DNA from: Smallanthus sonchifolius
Taxonomy: Eukaryota; Streptophyta; Magnoliopsida; Asterales; Asteraceae
DNA: 64,000 nt
Assembly (NCBI GenBank): GCA_023525975.1
Contig: CM042023.1
Location: 1,178,001 to 1,242,000, forward strand
Reading direction: 5' to 3'
A program made the translations under genes and the position numbers. The notes under the pieces were generated by a model. That model was not told where the DNA came from, ran no database searches, and was given only the letters and a program-made list of their open reading frames with translations. Below, piece after piece: positions 24,233 through 35,223 of the stretch (within the stretch, counting starts at the first letter, position 1; each line of letters opens with the position of its first letter).

Positions 24233-24808
24233 CAATGGCGGATCCACGTATCGAGTACGGGTTCACCTGACATCAGTCAATTTCATGTCTCATATTTAAC
24301 GTGTAGCAAAAAATTTTCAAACGACACCATTTTTTTTACGATTAACATCATTAATTTTATAAGAAAACAAATATCGACCGTATTGGCTAAAAAAATTATA
24401 TATATTTTTTACTAAAGAAAAAAGTTAGCTAAACTTGTTACTTAATAAAAAGTTTTATAGTTTAAAAATTAAGAACAATTACTTAATTTCTAATAATCAT
24501 AGTTTATTTTTAAAATTTTAACTCAATAAGGCAATAACCAAAAATCAACTACAAAATCAAATGACTTTGTATTTTAAAATTTTAACTTAATAAGTTATCT
24601 AAACGTTTTAAAATGTATTTTTTATATATTTCAAATGACTTTATATTTTTATTATGTGTTTTTTTTTCAATGACATTACTTTTATTATGATATTGGCTTT
24701 TATTATGTGATTCAACATGACCCGATCAGAAAATTGTGACTCCGGAATATTATAAACCGAGTATCGAAAAAAATGACATCATAGAAAAAATTCCTGGTTC
24801 CGCCACTG
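24233..24808. mobile_element. hAT-type non-autonomous element with 8-bp TSD
   Basis: The ends are CAATGGCGGATCC and GGTTCCGCCACTG, inverted with mismatches. Both flanks read cataacat (24225-24232 and 24809-24816). An 8-bp duplication with CA-TGGCGG termini is characteristic of hAT elements. The 576-bp interior is AT-rich and non-coding. It sits about 190 bp upstream of the isomerase TATA box. Confidence 0.85.
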
Positions 24809-24853
24809 CATAACATCTATTTTATGATTTTATGTTATAAGTTAATATATTTA

Positions 24854-25294
24854 CATCTTGCAGGAATCGGCTAGCCACCTCCTTATATCTTGTTATATTG
24901 CTTCGGTGGTGTGGCAACATGTTAGCAATTGGTGCAAGATTAACCCGATCTATGTTTTCTCGGTTCTTTACCTCCTAGTGCTCCACAAGACGAGATAAGA
25001 TTTACAAAGAAGTCGACAAAGACATTATCCTCATCACATGCTGGTGCATATGGAAAGAAAGAAACGAGGTTCTTTCTAATAACAAATCACCTAAGGTGGA
25101 AGATATAATTGGACGTATAAAGATTTTAGGCTTCCTATGGTTCAAAAGTCGTTCAAGCCTAAAAAATATCGCTTGGAAGAACTGTTTTCAGTCTCTTGTA
25201 ATTATAGCTTGATTTTGTTTTCTTTGTACCATTTGGTTGGGGGATCCTTGCTCTAGCTTGGGCCTCTTCTAATAAATCTTGTATTTAAAAAAAA
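24854..25294 (+). mobile_element. 5'-truncated L1-type LINE (3' end)
   Basis: Translation around 25030-25205 gives CWCIWKERNEV, then EDIIGRIKILGFLWFKSRS and IAWKNC, the tail typical of plant LINE reverse-transcriptase ORFs after the zinc-binding domain. A short A-run ends it. Flanks ttaatatattta (24842-24853 and 25295-25306) are a perfect 12-bp target duplication. The reverse transcriptase and 5' part are absent, as expected from incomplete target-primed reverse transcription. Confidence 0.88.
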
Positions 25295-25306
25295 TTAATA
25301 TATTTA

Positions 25307-27363
25307 TTAACCCACGAGGTTAACCATTTTAATCATTCCAATAAACATGAAGTTAAATATGTTGGTGGTGGTCAAATATCTCCCTTTTATATTTGGTTAA
25401 GAATGTTCACATATGTTATGTCCTAAATAACTCAGTGACATATAAATTCATAATACAACCTTGGCCGTACAAGATTTGGTTGCACATGTTTTCTTAAAAA
25501 AAAAAACTTAATAATTTACCGTGTGTGTACAAACCTATTTTGAAAAAATATAAAACTCTTGTTAAATTGATTATTTCTGATCTTTGCAACAAAGATCTTT
25601 CTGTATCGGTTAAAGATGTAGTATAATCAAGCAACGTTTGTTGTTAGTGTTTATTATATTGGTAACACTGAACACTAAACTATTAAGGTCTAAACACCAA
25701 ACACTAACATGTTCAATATAATGATAGCAAGGTGCATACGATTAGAAAGATATATTGTTTGGTTGTTTTGTGATGAGTCAACAATGTGCTAATGAAAAGT
25801 AGCGCAATGTCAAGTGATACATGCACAAACCATAAAAAAAAAAAAAAAAAAAAAAAAAGTTGGTGTCAAGGAAACGAAGTAATGTGATGGTATTCGGTGG
25901 TTGTGTTTGACTATGATAAATTAGTATTTTGACAAAGTATAGGTTGAAGTCAAGCATAACGTGGGCCCAATACATAAGTCGCCCATTAGTCAGTGTAATT
26001 ATTAAGTAAAAATGTTGAATACATACATCATGCGGTTTGCCAAATCATTCTTGTACATTATCAACTTACCATAGAATGTGAATGTATTAACACTAACAAC
26101 ATGTTTAACTTAATATTAAGAAGGTATATACCGTTAGAAACCTAACTTGACACCGTAAAGAGACATTTGATTGTTATGTGAAAACTATATTTTTCAGTTA
26201 GCTCACTACATCTAACCTATTAGCTTTTTGACACTTCTAATCACAAAAGCAAACTTGTTCTCGAAATTTGTGGAAATATATATTAACGCCTAAATCAATT
26301 ACCATTCAAAAGCAATAAAGATAAACATCCAAAATGGAGAATCAAAAGCAAAAGAATACATTCAAATCCTGTCATCTACAAATAGTTAAAGTTGTTTATT
26401 TAGAACTCGATCAACTTTTAGTGTTCTTATGTTTTTGCAAAAATACAATTTTGTTAAGAATAATGGATGACGAATCATATGATATAATTCACTCATTAGA
26501 AGGCTGTTATTGATTACAATATATTTACGATAAAGACCCAGGCCACTGGGAGTGGACAGCGGGTAAGCAACGGGTATGGGGCGGGTTGGCGGGTACATCG
26601 CCGCAGCCTTGGCGGGTTCAACGGGCAGAGGCCAGCGGGTATTGAAACCCGTCGAAATGTTGGAACTAGCCGTTTGAAATGGAGGGTACTTTGGCCAGCG
26701 GGTATGGTCAATGGGTAGAGGCCAGCGGGTACCACTCCCATCTTAGAGGGTACTTTGGGAGTGTACTTTGGCTAATTGAGGTGACATCTTCTTATTGGTG
26801 TAATTTGGGAGGGTATTTAGGTTGAGAGGGTACCACTCCCACCTCCCTAAGATCAAGTGATATACAAGCCGTGAGACTCACCGTGAGCCTCATTCACGGT
26901 GTGAGTGGGTATTGCACACCTCCCCCTTGATGGCGTGAGGGGGTGAGTGAGTGGTTTACGTGAAGATCTTCACGGGAAGAAAATGATTGGTGGAACCTTG
27001 ATTGTGTTGTACCTTGTGTTTGTATAATTGTACCATTTATATATATTTAATATATAATTATAAAATACATTTAATACTCACACCACCCTCACTTGGGTAT
27101 TTTCCTACCCTCACTCACTTTGTGTGAGTTTAAAAATATGACGTAACACCACATGATAATCATTTTTTCTCTCACTAAGCCCTCACTTATTTAGGTATAC
27201 CACATTGTAACATCCTAACACAAAATGTATAAAGTCAATAGGACACACAAAGGTGATTTGTCGAACCTCAAAAGCCGTGCCTACACATCAAGAATACGAT
27301 AAAGAGGTTTAGGTAGGATTTTAAAAATGAAGATAAGTATGAGTGTTTTAAAAGAATTAATTA
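25307..27363. other. Intergenic, no gene recognised
   Basis: Contains an A-run of about 25 (25833-25858) and a GC-rich patch of repeated agcgggta / ccagcgggtat motifs (26560-26740). A set of short blocks with CCCTCAC/GTGAGGG sequences (26840-27190) looks like nested MITE debris. No intact termini with target duplications could be fixed. Confidence 0.45.
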
Positions 27364-27379
27364 GTATATAAGAAATGAT

Positions 27380-27720
27380 GTCAAAGAGGATGTGGTGTAG
27401 TGGTTGAGGTAAGACTCGAAGTCTCAAGGGACCCTGGTTCGATCCCTACCACCACCATTAATTTTCACGGCATCGCAAACAAGGCCTAGATCTTAGGCTG
27501 ATGCACCAGGGTTTTACCCACGCCGATCCAGGGTTCGAGCCTCGGCTCTCCCTCGAGCCCGGAAGGGGGCGTATTGGGTGGGGTTTTTCTATGAAAGTTC
27601 TCCAACTCTGACGCCAAGTGAGCCTAGTTAAGAAAACATATTAACTGGATTTGGACGAGACTCTCCCATATAACAAGGGTGCGAAGTCACAAAATTGAAT
27701 GTTCGCCTTAAAAAAAAAGC
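27380..27720 (+). mobile_element. tRNA-derived SINE, third family
   Basis: The A box TGTAGTGGTTGAGG and B box GGTTCGATCCC are in the head. A longer body with a second tcgagcctcggc motif follows, ending in an A-run. Flanks gtatataagaaatgat (27364-27379 and 27721-27736) are a perfect 16-bp duplication, indicating a fairly young insertion. Confidence 0.9.
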
Positions 27721-27736
27721 GTATATAAGAAATGAT

Positions 27737-28787
27737 AATAATATTAATAATATTATCAGAAACCAAGTTTAAATCAATTTTATCTTCTTATGAATATTTA
27801 CTATTTGTCTCTAGTTAGCTTTTTTTTTCTTTTCTTTTTATTCATTTTAATTATTAAACTTAAGTTTTAAAAAGTTACCATACAACCCCTGAAGATTAAA
27901 AAAGTTATTTTTTATGTTCATATTTTTACTCTTTTTTCTAGATTTTTAATTTTCTTTTTTACTTTTTTTTCTTTTTATCGACGTTTCCACTGCTTTAAAA
28001 TGTATTTTTTCACCGGGGTGAGTATTAATATACCGTTGTTTCTTGCTTATTTTTATCTACGTTTTGAACCCGCTGCGGAGCGTGGGTAACACACAATTGT
28101 AACGTAGTTACGCGTGATAGTGTACAAGTTATCTAAGCACTTGCGTGCAACGTCAGTACGAACTTTTTTAACTCTTTATTTTTTTAAACGGTTTTGTTTT
28201 TCTTTTCCTATAATTTTACCGGTTAACTTTTTTTACAAACTTTGTTATGGTTTCACTTTTTTTATAAAGTTTTTAAAATATTACTAGGTCTATGTGAGTT
28301 TGGGTAAAAGTTTTGCCTTTTTTATATAAAATTCCGTGTACATTTTTTTATTTCATAAACGATAACTTTGTTAAAGGTTTTGTTTTTCTATGGCTTTATT
28401 TTATAAGCTTTCTAGGACATTAGTTTCTTCCGTGGTTAAACAATATTTACTTCGTATACTAATATTTTCATATTAAAATTTACTTAGTTTTTATTAAAGA
28501 AATCTAGAAAAATATTTACTACGAATAATAATATTTTCATATTAAAATATAACAGACTCGCTAAACAGATCCAGGACCACGGAGTACGCAAGTTGCGAGG
28601 GACCGTTCAAGCCAGCATCATATTTTGTTTGTTTTATTCTTTGTCCACATAAATTCTCGTGCTTATTTTTGTTTTACTTGAATAGTAACATATGACATAT
28701 CCTTAGATGTAAAATTTTAAACGTAAAAAATTAAATTTTAATAATTCAAACTATTATATATTAATTAATAATAACTTTAAATAATAA
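27737..28787. other. T-rich region without recognised gene
   Basis: A GC patch near 28070-28090 (acccgctgcggagcgtgggt) resembles degenerate Helitron 3' hairpins but lacks CTAG nearby. Two copies of a tctagaaaaatatttac-like phrase and shared sequence occur at 28440-28550. Otherwise there is nothing I can name. Confidence 0.4.
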
Positions 28788-28822
28788 CTAGATTTTTCTG
28801 TCCGCGCGTTGTAGCGGGAAAT
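28788..28822 (-). mobile_element. Helitron 3' terminus, minus strand
   Basis: Minus strand: CCCGCTACAACGCGCGG hairpin, then ACAGAAAAAT, then CTAG (28788-28791), followed by T. This is the common dicot Helitron 3' end. The body must extend to higher coordinates, but I could not find its TC start, so only the terminus is called. Confidence 0.65.
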
Positions 28823-30115
28823 CTGCAGACCAACCTCATTGCCCAATGCCTCCAACACTTTAAGCGTTTATACAACTTTGAAATCTGCAAACCAACCATA
28901 TTGCCCAATGTTTCCAACACTTGAATCGTTTACATAAAAAAAAAAAAATCTTAAATCAGAAAATATCCTGTCATCTTGTGACAACAAAATTGAAGCTGTA
29001 ATAACTTGCTAACAAAAAAAACCACCTGCAGTCTGACCCGTTACAAATGCAAGATGCAATCAATAAAATGAAGAAAGTATCTTTTTGTTTATGAACTGCC
29101 AAAGAGTAAGCAATTCATTCACTAAGATTTGCCACCACCAATTGCTAACTTAGTTATTAATATTAATTGAAAATTTACCCAAGACAGATAACTGTACTCC
29201 TGGACTTAATAACCCCAAAACAAAGCTTATAAAAAATCTAAGACTTCAAGTGACTTAAAACAAATAAAGCAATCAAACAAAGACCTAATCAAGTAAAAGA
29301 GGCTGTACGAATGTATGAGAGGACATGTTTTCTATTTGTGATGTCATTAGTTTTGCAAAATCAACTGGTGAACTTAAAAGTAAATAAAGACAATTTCCAA
29401 TTAGGCGTTTATTATCGAAGCCATTAGTATTGCAAAATACACATTTCTTGATACATCAAAACTAAACAAACACCTAGTAATAACCTGTAAACAGTCCTAG
29501 TAAACAATAATTCCTAATGCATTACAATCATAAACCACCAACACTGAACAAAATTCGATTAAAAACCTCCTGAAATGCTAAACGTACCTGTGCTAAAGAC
29601 AACTGTACGAAAAAAAGTTTTGTGACAGCAAACATAGCATTGAATTGTGTTTGTTGGACCATAATTGTGGTTTACAAATAACTATAATTAACATTGAATT
29701 GTGTTTAGATGGAAATCCAAATGATAATTGTATCCAAAAGTTAAATTTGGAAATTTATTGATTTTGGCTAATTAGATTAATATTGCCAATGTGTGAAATT
29801 GTTGACTAAAATGGTCAACATCAGCTTAAGAAGCTTTAAAATATCACAATACATAGATTAGTAAAAGAATGATTAAAACCTATTTGGGTGTTGAAAATGT
29901 TAAATAGGTTGGGTTTCAATTGTCTTCGATATAAGTTTGATCCGGCTAGGTTTTGAGTAAAATTTATGCCGGCACGTAAGGTAATTGGGCCGGCTATCAC
30001 ATAAAACCATATATGTCTCATACCCGTGAAAACTTTTAAACTAATTACATATTCCGTCTTATACATGAATACTCATTTCATTACAAGTCTTAAATGTTTT
30101 AGGTTTCAAGTTTGT
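28823..30115. other. AT-rich region without recognised gene
   Basis: Probably includes the body of the Helitron ending at 28788. A near-repeat of aatctgcagaccaacc... occurs at about 28820 and 28888, and attgaattgtgttt occurs twice (about 29640 and 29690). Confidence 0.4.
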
Positions 30116-30292
30116 CACTACAAGAAAACAGGGGTATAACCGATAGATACGGCCGTCGGAATAATTATGATGGATCTCCGACGGACCCCATCGGAAACCC
30201 ATATTTTATATTTCTTTATTTAAAAAATTAGTGCCCGTCGGTAATCCTTCGCAACTTTACCGACGGAATGCAATCCGTCGGAAAAGCCTCAA
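30116..30292 (+). mobile_element. CACTA (En/Spm-like) transposon left end, truncated
   Basis: CACTACAAGAAAAC (30116-30129) is the canonical CACTA terminus. It is followed by subterminal repeats CCGTCGGAA, CCGACGG and CCGTCGG in both orientations, where transposase binds in this superfamily. The matching right end (TTTTCTTGTAGTG) was not found, so the element is truncated or its second end is degraded. Its right extent is unknown. Confidence 0.75.
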
Positions 30293-31047
30293 AGACAAAT
30301 TTCTGGTCACTATGTAGCTTTTCAGGTCCGAACGCGAGTTTTGCAGGTGGCGAGAGTTTCTGGCGAAAGTTTCGGGCAAACCTGTCTTAGCGAAACTTTC
30401 GTCCAACAAATGATCTAGAACAAAAGTTTTAGCGAAAGTCCAGTGGCAGAAGTTTCGGCGAAGTGACGTAAGTGAGGTTTTGACGTTTTTCGTATACATA
30501 CCTTCGTGCAGATCGCAAGGCATTCATTCTTAGCTAAAGTTGTCCATTTGGAATAGTAACAGATCGTTAGGTGAGTTATAAGTGTCAATTTTCTATTTAA
30601 GTTTTGGGTTGACATACATACTCATAAATAAAGTATTCTTTACGAATAAATAGATAAAATATAAAGTTAAAGTAAGTTAAAAAGAAAGACGATAGTGAAA
30701 GATAGTTATGTTATGTATTATTGATTGTTAAAGTGTGATTATTTGATTGTTTGCATTAATGTGCTAAAATGACATTTAAATGATAGACATTGATAGTTAA
30801 ATTGTTAGACAACTCGTAAGGGAAAACATGGACATGCTGACATGGAAGAGAGAAGCGATCGACGTGTAAAGAAATCATATCATTCCTAAATATTGTTAAC
30901 ACGTTTTTGGTAAATTAGATTTAGCTGGGCCATAAAGCGTAATGTAAACAGATTTTCCCGCTAAAAGTGACATGCATTTGGAGTGAGATCCAAGCACCGT
31001 CGTCAAGTAACCACTAACCACCACTGCACCAACTCCGATATTCTTGA
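30293..31047. other. Upstream region of the FLA pseudogene
   Basis: A block with repeated gcgaaagttt / cgaaactttcg motifs (30345-30470) may be interior CACTA sequence. The rest would be the former promoter of the FLA gene. No clear TATA box was fixed. Confidence 0.35.
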
Positions 31048-31841
31048 ATGGCGGCTAAATAGATTTTGATTTTTCCGGTGGCTGTCCTGCTAGCTATCCT
31101 TTCTTTCACCACCGCGCTCCCATCGGAAACCATCGCCAACGCCGCCGACACTCTCTCCAACTCCGGCTACGTCGCTATGTCCTTAACCCTAAATCTCGTC
31201 TCCAGCTCCTTACTCTCTCACACTACCTCCGCCACCATCTTCACCCCTCCGGACTCCATCTTCACCGACTCCGGCCAACCTCCTCTCTCTCTCCTTTAAT
31301 TCCACATTTCACCCTTACTTTTCTCCCTATCGAGTCTCCGCTCCCTCCTTCCTGGCACCAGAATCCCCACCGTGTCCTCCGAAAACTACCTGACTATCAC
31401 ACCGCCTTCATTCTCCGATCAAGTTTCGATAAACAACGTGAACATCGTTGGATCGCCGGTTTTTGACGACGGATCGTTGATAATTTTCGGTATTGATGAC
31501 TTCTTCGATCCTGATTTCCAGATCTCCGACGCTCCGGCGCAAATCCGAAGTTTCAATGATTGCGAGACATCATACAGAGGCGATAAAAATTTCTCGTTTC
31601 ATGACGCCGGTAACGTGTTGATCTCTAGAGGATACTCTGTGATGGCATCGTTTCTTAATTTGCAATTGCTAGGGTTTCTGAGTAGACCTAGTTTGACGCT
31701 TTTCGTTCCTGTTGATGAAGTGATGGTTGATTATTCAGGCAGGTTTCCGGATTACCCGTCTCTGTTTCTGCGGCATGTGTTGCCTTGCAAGATTTCATGG
31801 AAAGAGCTTGCTAATGTCGATAACAGAACTAAATTGAACAC

Positions 31842-32298
31842 TGTTGAAAAGGTATAATGGTATAATGCTTTATATTTTTTTATTCAATTCATTGGTACAA
31901 AACTTTATCTAATAATTGTGTTCATGTTTAATGGTTGAGCTTGGGCTGAAGATGGGCTAAGTTGGTTCTTTTCTGGACTGCATGTTGCTGGGCCAAAGGG
32001 AAGCTACTGGGCTGGATGCTATAAAAGAATAGTCATTACAGAAAAATAAGTTTTAGTCAAGTTTTCCTCTCGCTCATTTTTTCTCTCGAGAGAGTTCTTC
32101 CTGCTAGGTTTTAGGGTTTCTTATCTAAGTGAAATCTGTTCTTGTATAGCAGTGTATTGTTTGAATAGCTCATTGATTTGATGAGCATTCCTCTGTTCTT
32201 GTTAGTTGTATAGACATTCTTGTTGGTTTGGTTCAATTGAATATCTTCTTCTACAAAGTGTTCTTGTGATAAAAAGAACCTGTCCATGATTTTTGACA
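31842..32298 (+). repeat. 5' LTR of the copia element
   Basis: Starts TGTTGAAAAGG and ends TTTTTGACA, 457 bp. Contains a TATA box (32019-32027). Confidence 0.95.
32019..32027 (+). promoter_or_regulatory. TATA box in the copia LTR
   Basis: CTATAAAAG lies 178 bp into the 457-bp LTR, a good plant TATA match and the probable U3 promoter. The same sequence is in the 3' LTR (about 37485), pointing into the last exon of the FLA pseudogene. Confidence 0.6.
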
Positions 32299-32310
32299 TG
32301 GTATCAGAGC
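32299..32310 (+). promoter_or_regulatory. Primer-binding site, initiator tRNA-Met
   Basis: TGGTATCAGAGC follows the 5' LTR directly. It is complementary to the 3' end of plant initiator tRNA-Met, the usual copia minus-strand primer. Confidence 0.92.
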
Positions 32311-32915
32311 TTCCAAGGCTTTGATTGATCATCCTGGGCTATTTCTTGTTTTCCGCTGAAGTTTTGTTCGTTGTTCTTCTGAAAGTTGTTTAGATCTGAA
32401 ACTCTGGAGTCAGATCTGGTCCTTACAAAGGCAGCCGTTAGTGTTTCTCGAAGATCTCTTGTAGATTGCTGGAAGGATCGTACTCTTTTGTGGATCTGTG
32501 TATATTTTCAGAATTAGGGTTTCAAAAGTATTGAAAACCCTACGCTGCGTTTGGTGTTTGTAGCTGTTATTCTTCCCTTGGCTTTGTGACTCTAAGTGAG
32601 GTCACAAGCCCTGGATCTTGAAGCTTGGAACGCCCTAACTTGGGTCGCCATTTGGTGAGATCGTTCCTTTTCTGTTTTCTCTCTTGTCACATCTTGGTTA
32701 TACCTTTTTAGGTATATAGTTTACAATACTGTTAGTTTTCTGTGTGCATCACTTGCTTTGCATCATTGATCGTGTATTGCATCTAACAGCTGAGACTAAT
32801 CCTTGATCTACCATTATAGTGGTGTGAAAACCTGGCTCTGGCCTTTGTCTGTTTTCTGTGCGTGTGACTGTGTGTTTTCATTTCTTCTGTGAAAATAAAT
32901 TTCTGACTGAATAAA
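32311..32915 (+). other. Untranslated leader of the copia element
   Basis: Non-coding sequence between the primer-binding site and the gag start. It would carry packaging and dimerisation signals in an active element; none can be pinpointed. Confidence 0.6.
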
Positions 32916-34922
32916 ATGGCAGATGATGGTGAAATTGTTATTCCAGAAACTCTTATAAGTAAATTGGATGCCAGTGATCCTTTATATCTTCATGCTAGTG
33001 ACACAAGTAACCTTTCTGTTGTGAATATAAAATTAAAAGGAACTGAAAATTACTCTATTTGGTCCAATGATATGAAACTAGCTTTACAAGTTAAGAATAA
33101 AATGGGATTTATAGATGGTACTTGTGTTAGATCAACAGAGAATACTGTTCTTGCAAAACAATGGGATAGATTTAATTCAGTTGTTATTACTTGGATTCTC
33201 AATTCTATGTCTGATGAATTGTATATGGGTCAAGTTTACTCTAGTCTTGCTTCTGAGGTGTGGAATGAGTTAAAGGAAACTTATGATAAAGTTGATGGTT
33301 CTGTTGTGTTTAGTGTATACCAAAAGATTAATTCTCTAACTCAAAATAGTAGTACTGTTTCAGAATACTACCATAAACTTAATATCATGTGGAAGCAACT
33401 TGATCAAATGTTACAACTCCCTTCTTGTAGTTGTCAAGCTGCTGATAAGTTCAATAATTTCAATCATCTTATTAAACTAATGCAGTTTCTTATGGGACTT
33501 GACAGTGTGTATCAACCAGTTAGAACAAATCTGTTGGTTAGGGATCCTCTTCCTACGGTGAAGGAAGCCTTTTCTATTATTTCTAGGGAAGAATCCCACA
33601 GGAACTCTAGTTCTTCGAAAAACCAGAATCAGTCTGTGGGTTTTGTGTCTAAATCAAATCAGTTTTTTGATGGCAAGAAAAAACCTTATAAAGGACCTAA
33701 CCCTGATCTGAAATGTACTCATTGTAATAAGTTAGGACATACGGTTGAGAGATGTTTTGAAATTGTTGGGTATCCTCAGGGGTTTAAACAGAGGATTAAT
33801 CAGGGATCTAAGCCTAATGTGTCTAATAATTCTGTAGGAAATAAATCTGATTCTTCTACATCTGTTACTGTTAATTCTCTTACACCTGATCAGATCTCTA
33901 AATTGCTTGGGTTGTTGAATGAGAAAACAAATGAAGAGTCACACAGTTCTAATTTTGCCGGTAGGATAAATGTCTCCTTCTGTTCAAACAGTTTTATTAA
34001 GAGAATATTTTGTTTTAATAATAGTGAATCAAGTTTAAATGGACCTGGTTGGGTGGTTGACTCGGGTGCTAATCAACATATGGTAAAATCTGATAAACAT
34101 CTAATTAATCAAGTTGATGTTTCTGAATTTAATATTAAAGTTAAACATCCTAATGGGTCCAGTGCAACTGTTACCAAGATTGGAAATATAAGATTAAACA
34201 ACAAAGTCACTTTATATGATGTTTTTGTTGTGCCTGACTATTGTGTAAATCTGTTATCTGTCTACAAGCTTGCTAGAGATAGTAAACTGATGATATCTTT
34301 TGATGAAAATAAATGTTATATTCAGGATTTACACACAAAGAACATCCTGGAGACTGGTAGTCAATGTGATGGTCTTTATTTCTGTGATGATGCTTCTGAA
34401 TCTATTAAGGTGTGTTACCATAGTATTGATACAATAAATATGTGGCATGCTAGATTAGGACACCCATCTGATCAAGTTCTAAATGTTCTTAAAGAAAGAT
34501 TAAATTTAAAATTAACTAATACGGATTACCCTTGCGAAGTATGTCATAGAGCTAAACAACATAGAGTCCCTTTCCCGTTAAGTGACCATGAGTCTAAAGT
34601 TCTAGGAGAATTAGTCCATCTAGATGTTTGGGGTCCATATAAAGTTCAGAGCAGAGAAGGTTATAAATATTTTTTGACAATTGTTGATGATTATTCTAGA
34701 GCTGTGTGGGTATACTTATTAAAACATAAAGATGAAGTGTTTAATAATGTGCAAAATTTTTTCAATTTGGTTAAAAATCAGTTTGGTATAACTATTAAAA
34801 CCTTTAGAAGTGATAATGGAACTGAATTTGTTAATAATCAAATGCATAGTTTTTGTGAGTCTCAAGGAATTAATCACCAAACATCCTGCTCTTATACTCC
34901 TCAACAAAATGGAATAGCTTAA
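32916..34922 (+). pseudogene. Copia gag-protease-integrase part of the polyprotein, ends at a premature stop
   Basis: 668 codons from an ATG in a good context. Gag N-terminus with KLKGTENYSIWSNDMKLAL (about residues 40-58). Zinc knuckle CTHCNKLGHTVERC (about 267-280). Aspartic protease WVVDSGANQHM (about 380-390). Integrase zinc-binding HARLGHP...CEVCHRAKQH (about 510-550). Catalytic core with HLDVWGP, TIVDDYSR and FRSDNGTEF. The frame stops at TAA (34920-34922) just after QQNGIA, where family members read on into ERKHRH, so a GAA to TAA change is likely. The same frame stays open to 35222. Reading through would be needed to reach reverse transcriptase. Confidence 0.93.
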
Positions 34923-35222
34923 AGAAAACATAGACACTTGCTTAATGTTGCTAGAGCTTTGTTGTTTCAAGGGTATATTCCTCTTAAGTTCTGGTCTGAG
35001 TGTGTTCTAACTGCTACATATCTTATTAACAGGACTCCCTCTTCTGTATTAAAAGGTAAATCTCCTTATGAACTTGTGTATGGCTTTAAACCTTCTCTTA
35101 ACCATCTTAGGATGTTTGGATGTCTTTGTTTTAGTACTGTTTTGAATAGTACAAATAAATTTGGAAGTCATGCTGAAAAGTGTGTTTTTTTAGGGTATTC
35201 AAATCAAAAAAAAGGGTTATAA
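34923..35222 (+). pseudogene. Copia integrase C-terminal part, between nonsense codon and frameshift
   Basis: In the same frame as the upstream block: RKHRHLLNVARALLFQ, then WSECVLTATYLINRTPS, then FGCLCFSTV and CVFLGYSNQKKG. The frame then breaks: an 8-A run (35206-35213) carries one A too many, giving TAA at 35220-35222, while the next frame continues directly with KLWSFDKKQIIFSRDV. Confidence 0.9.
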
Positions 35223-35223
35223 A

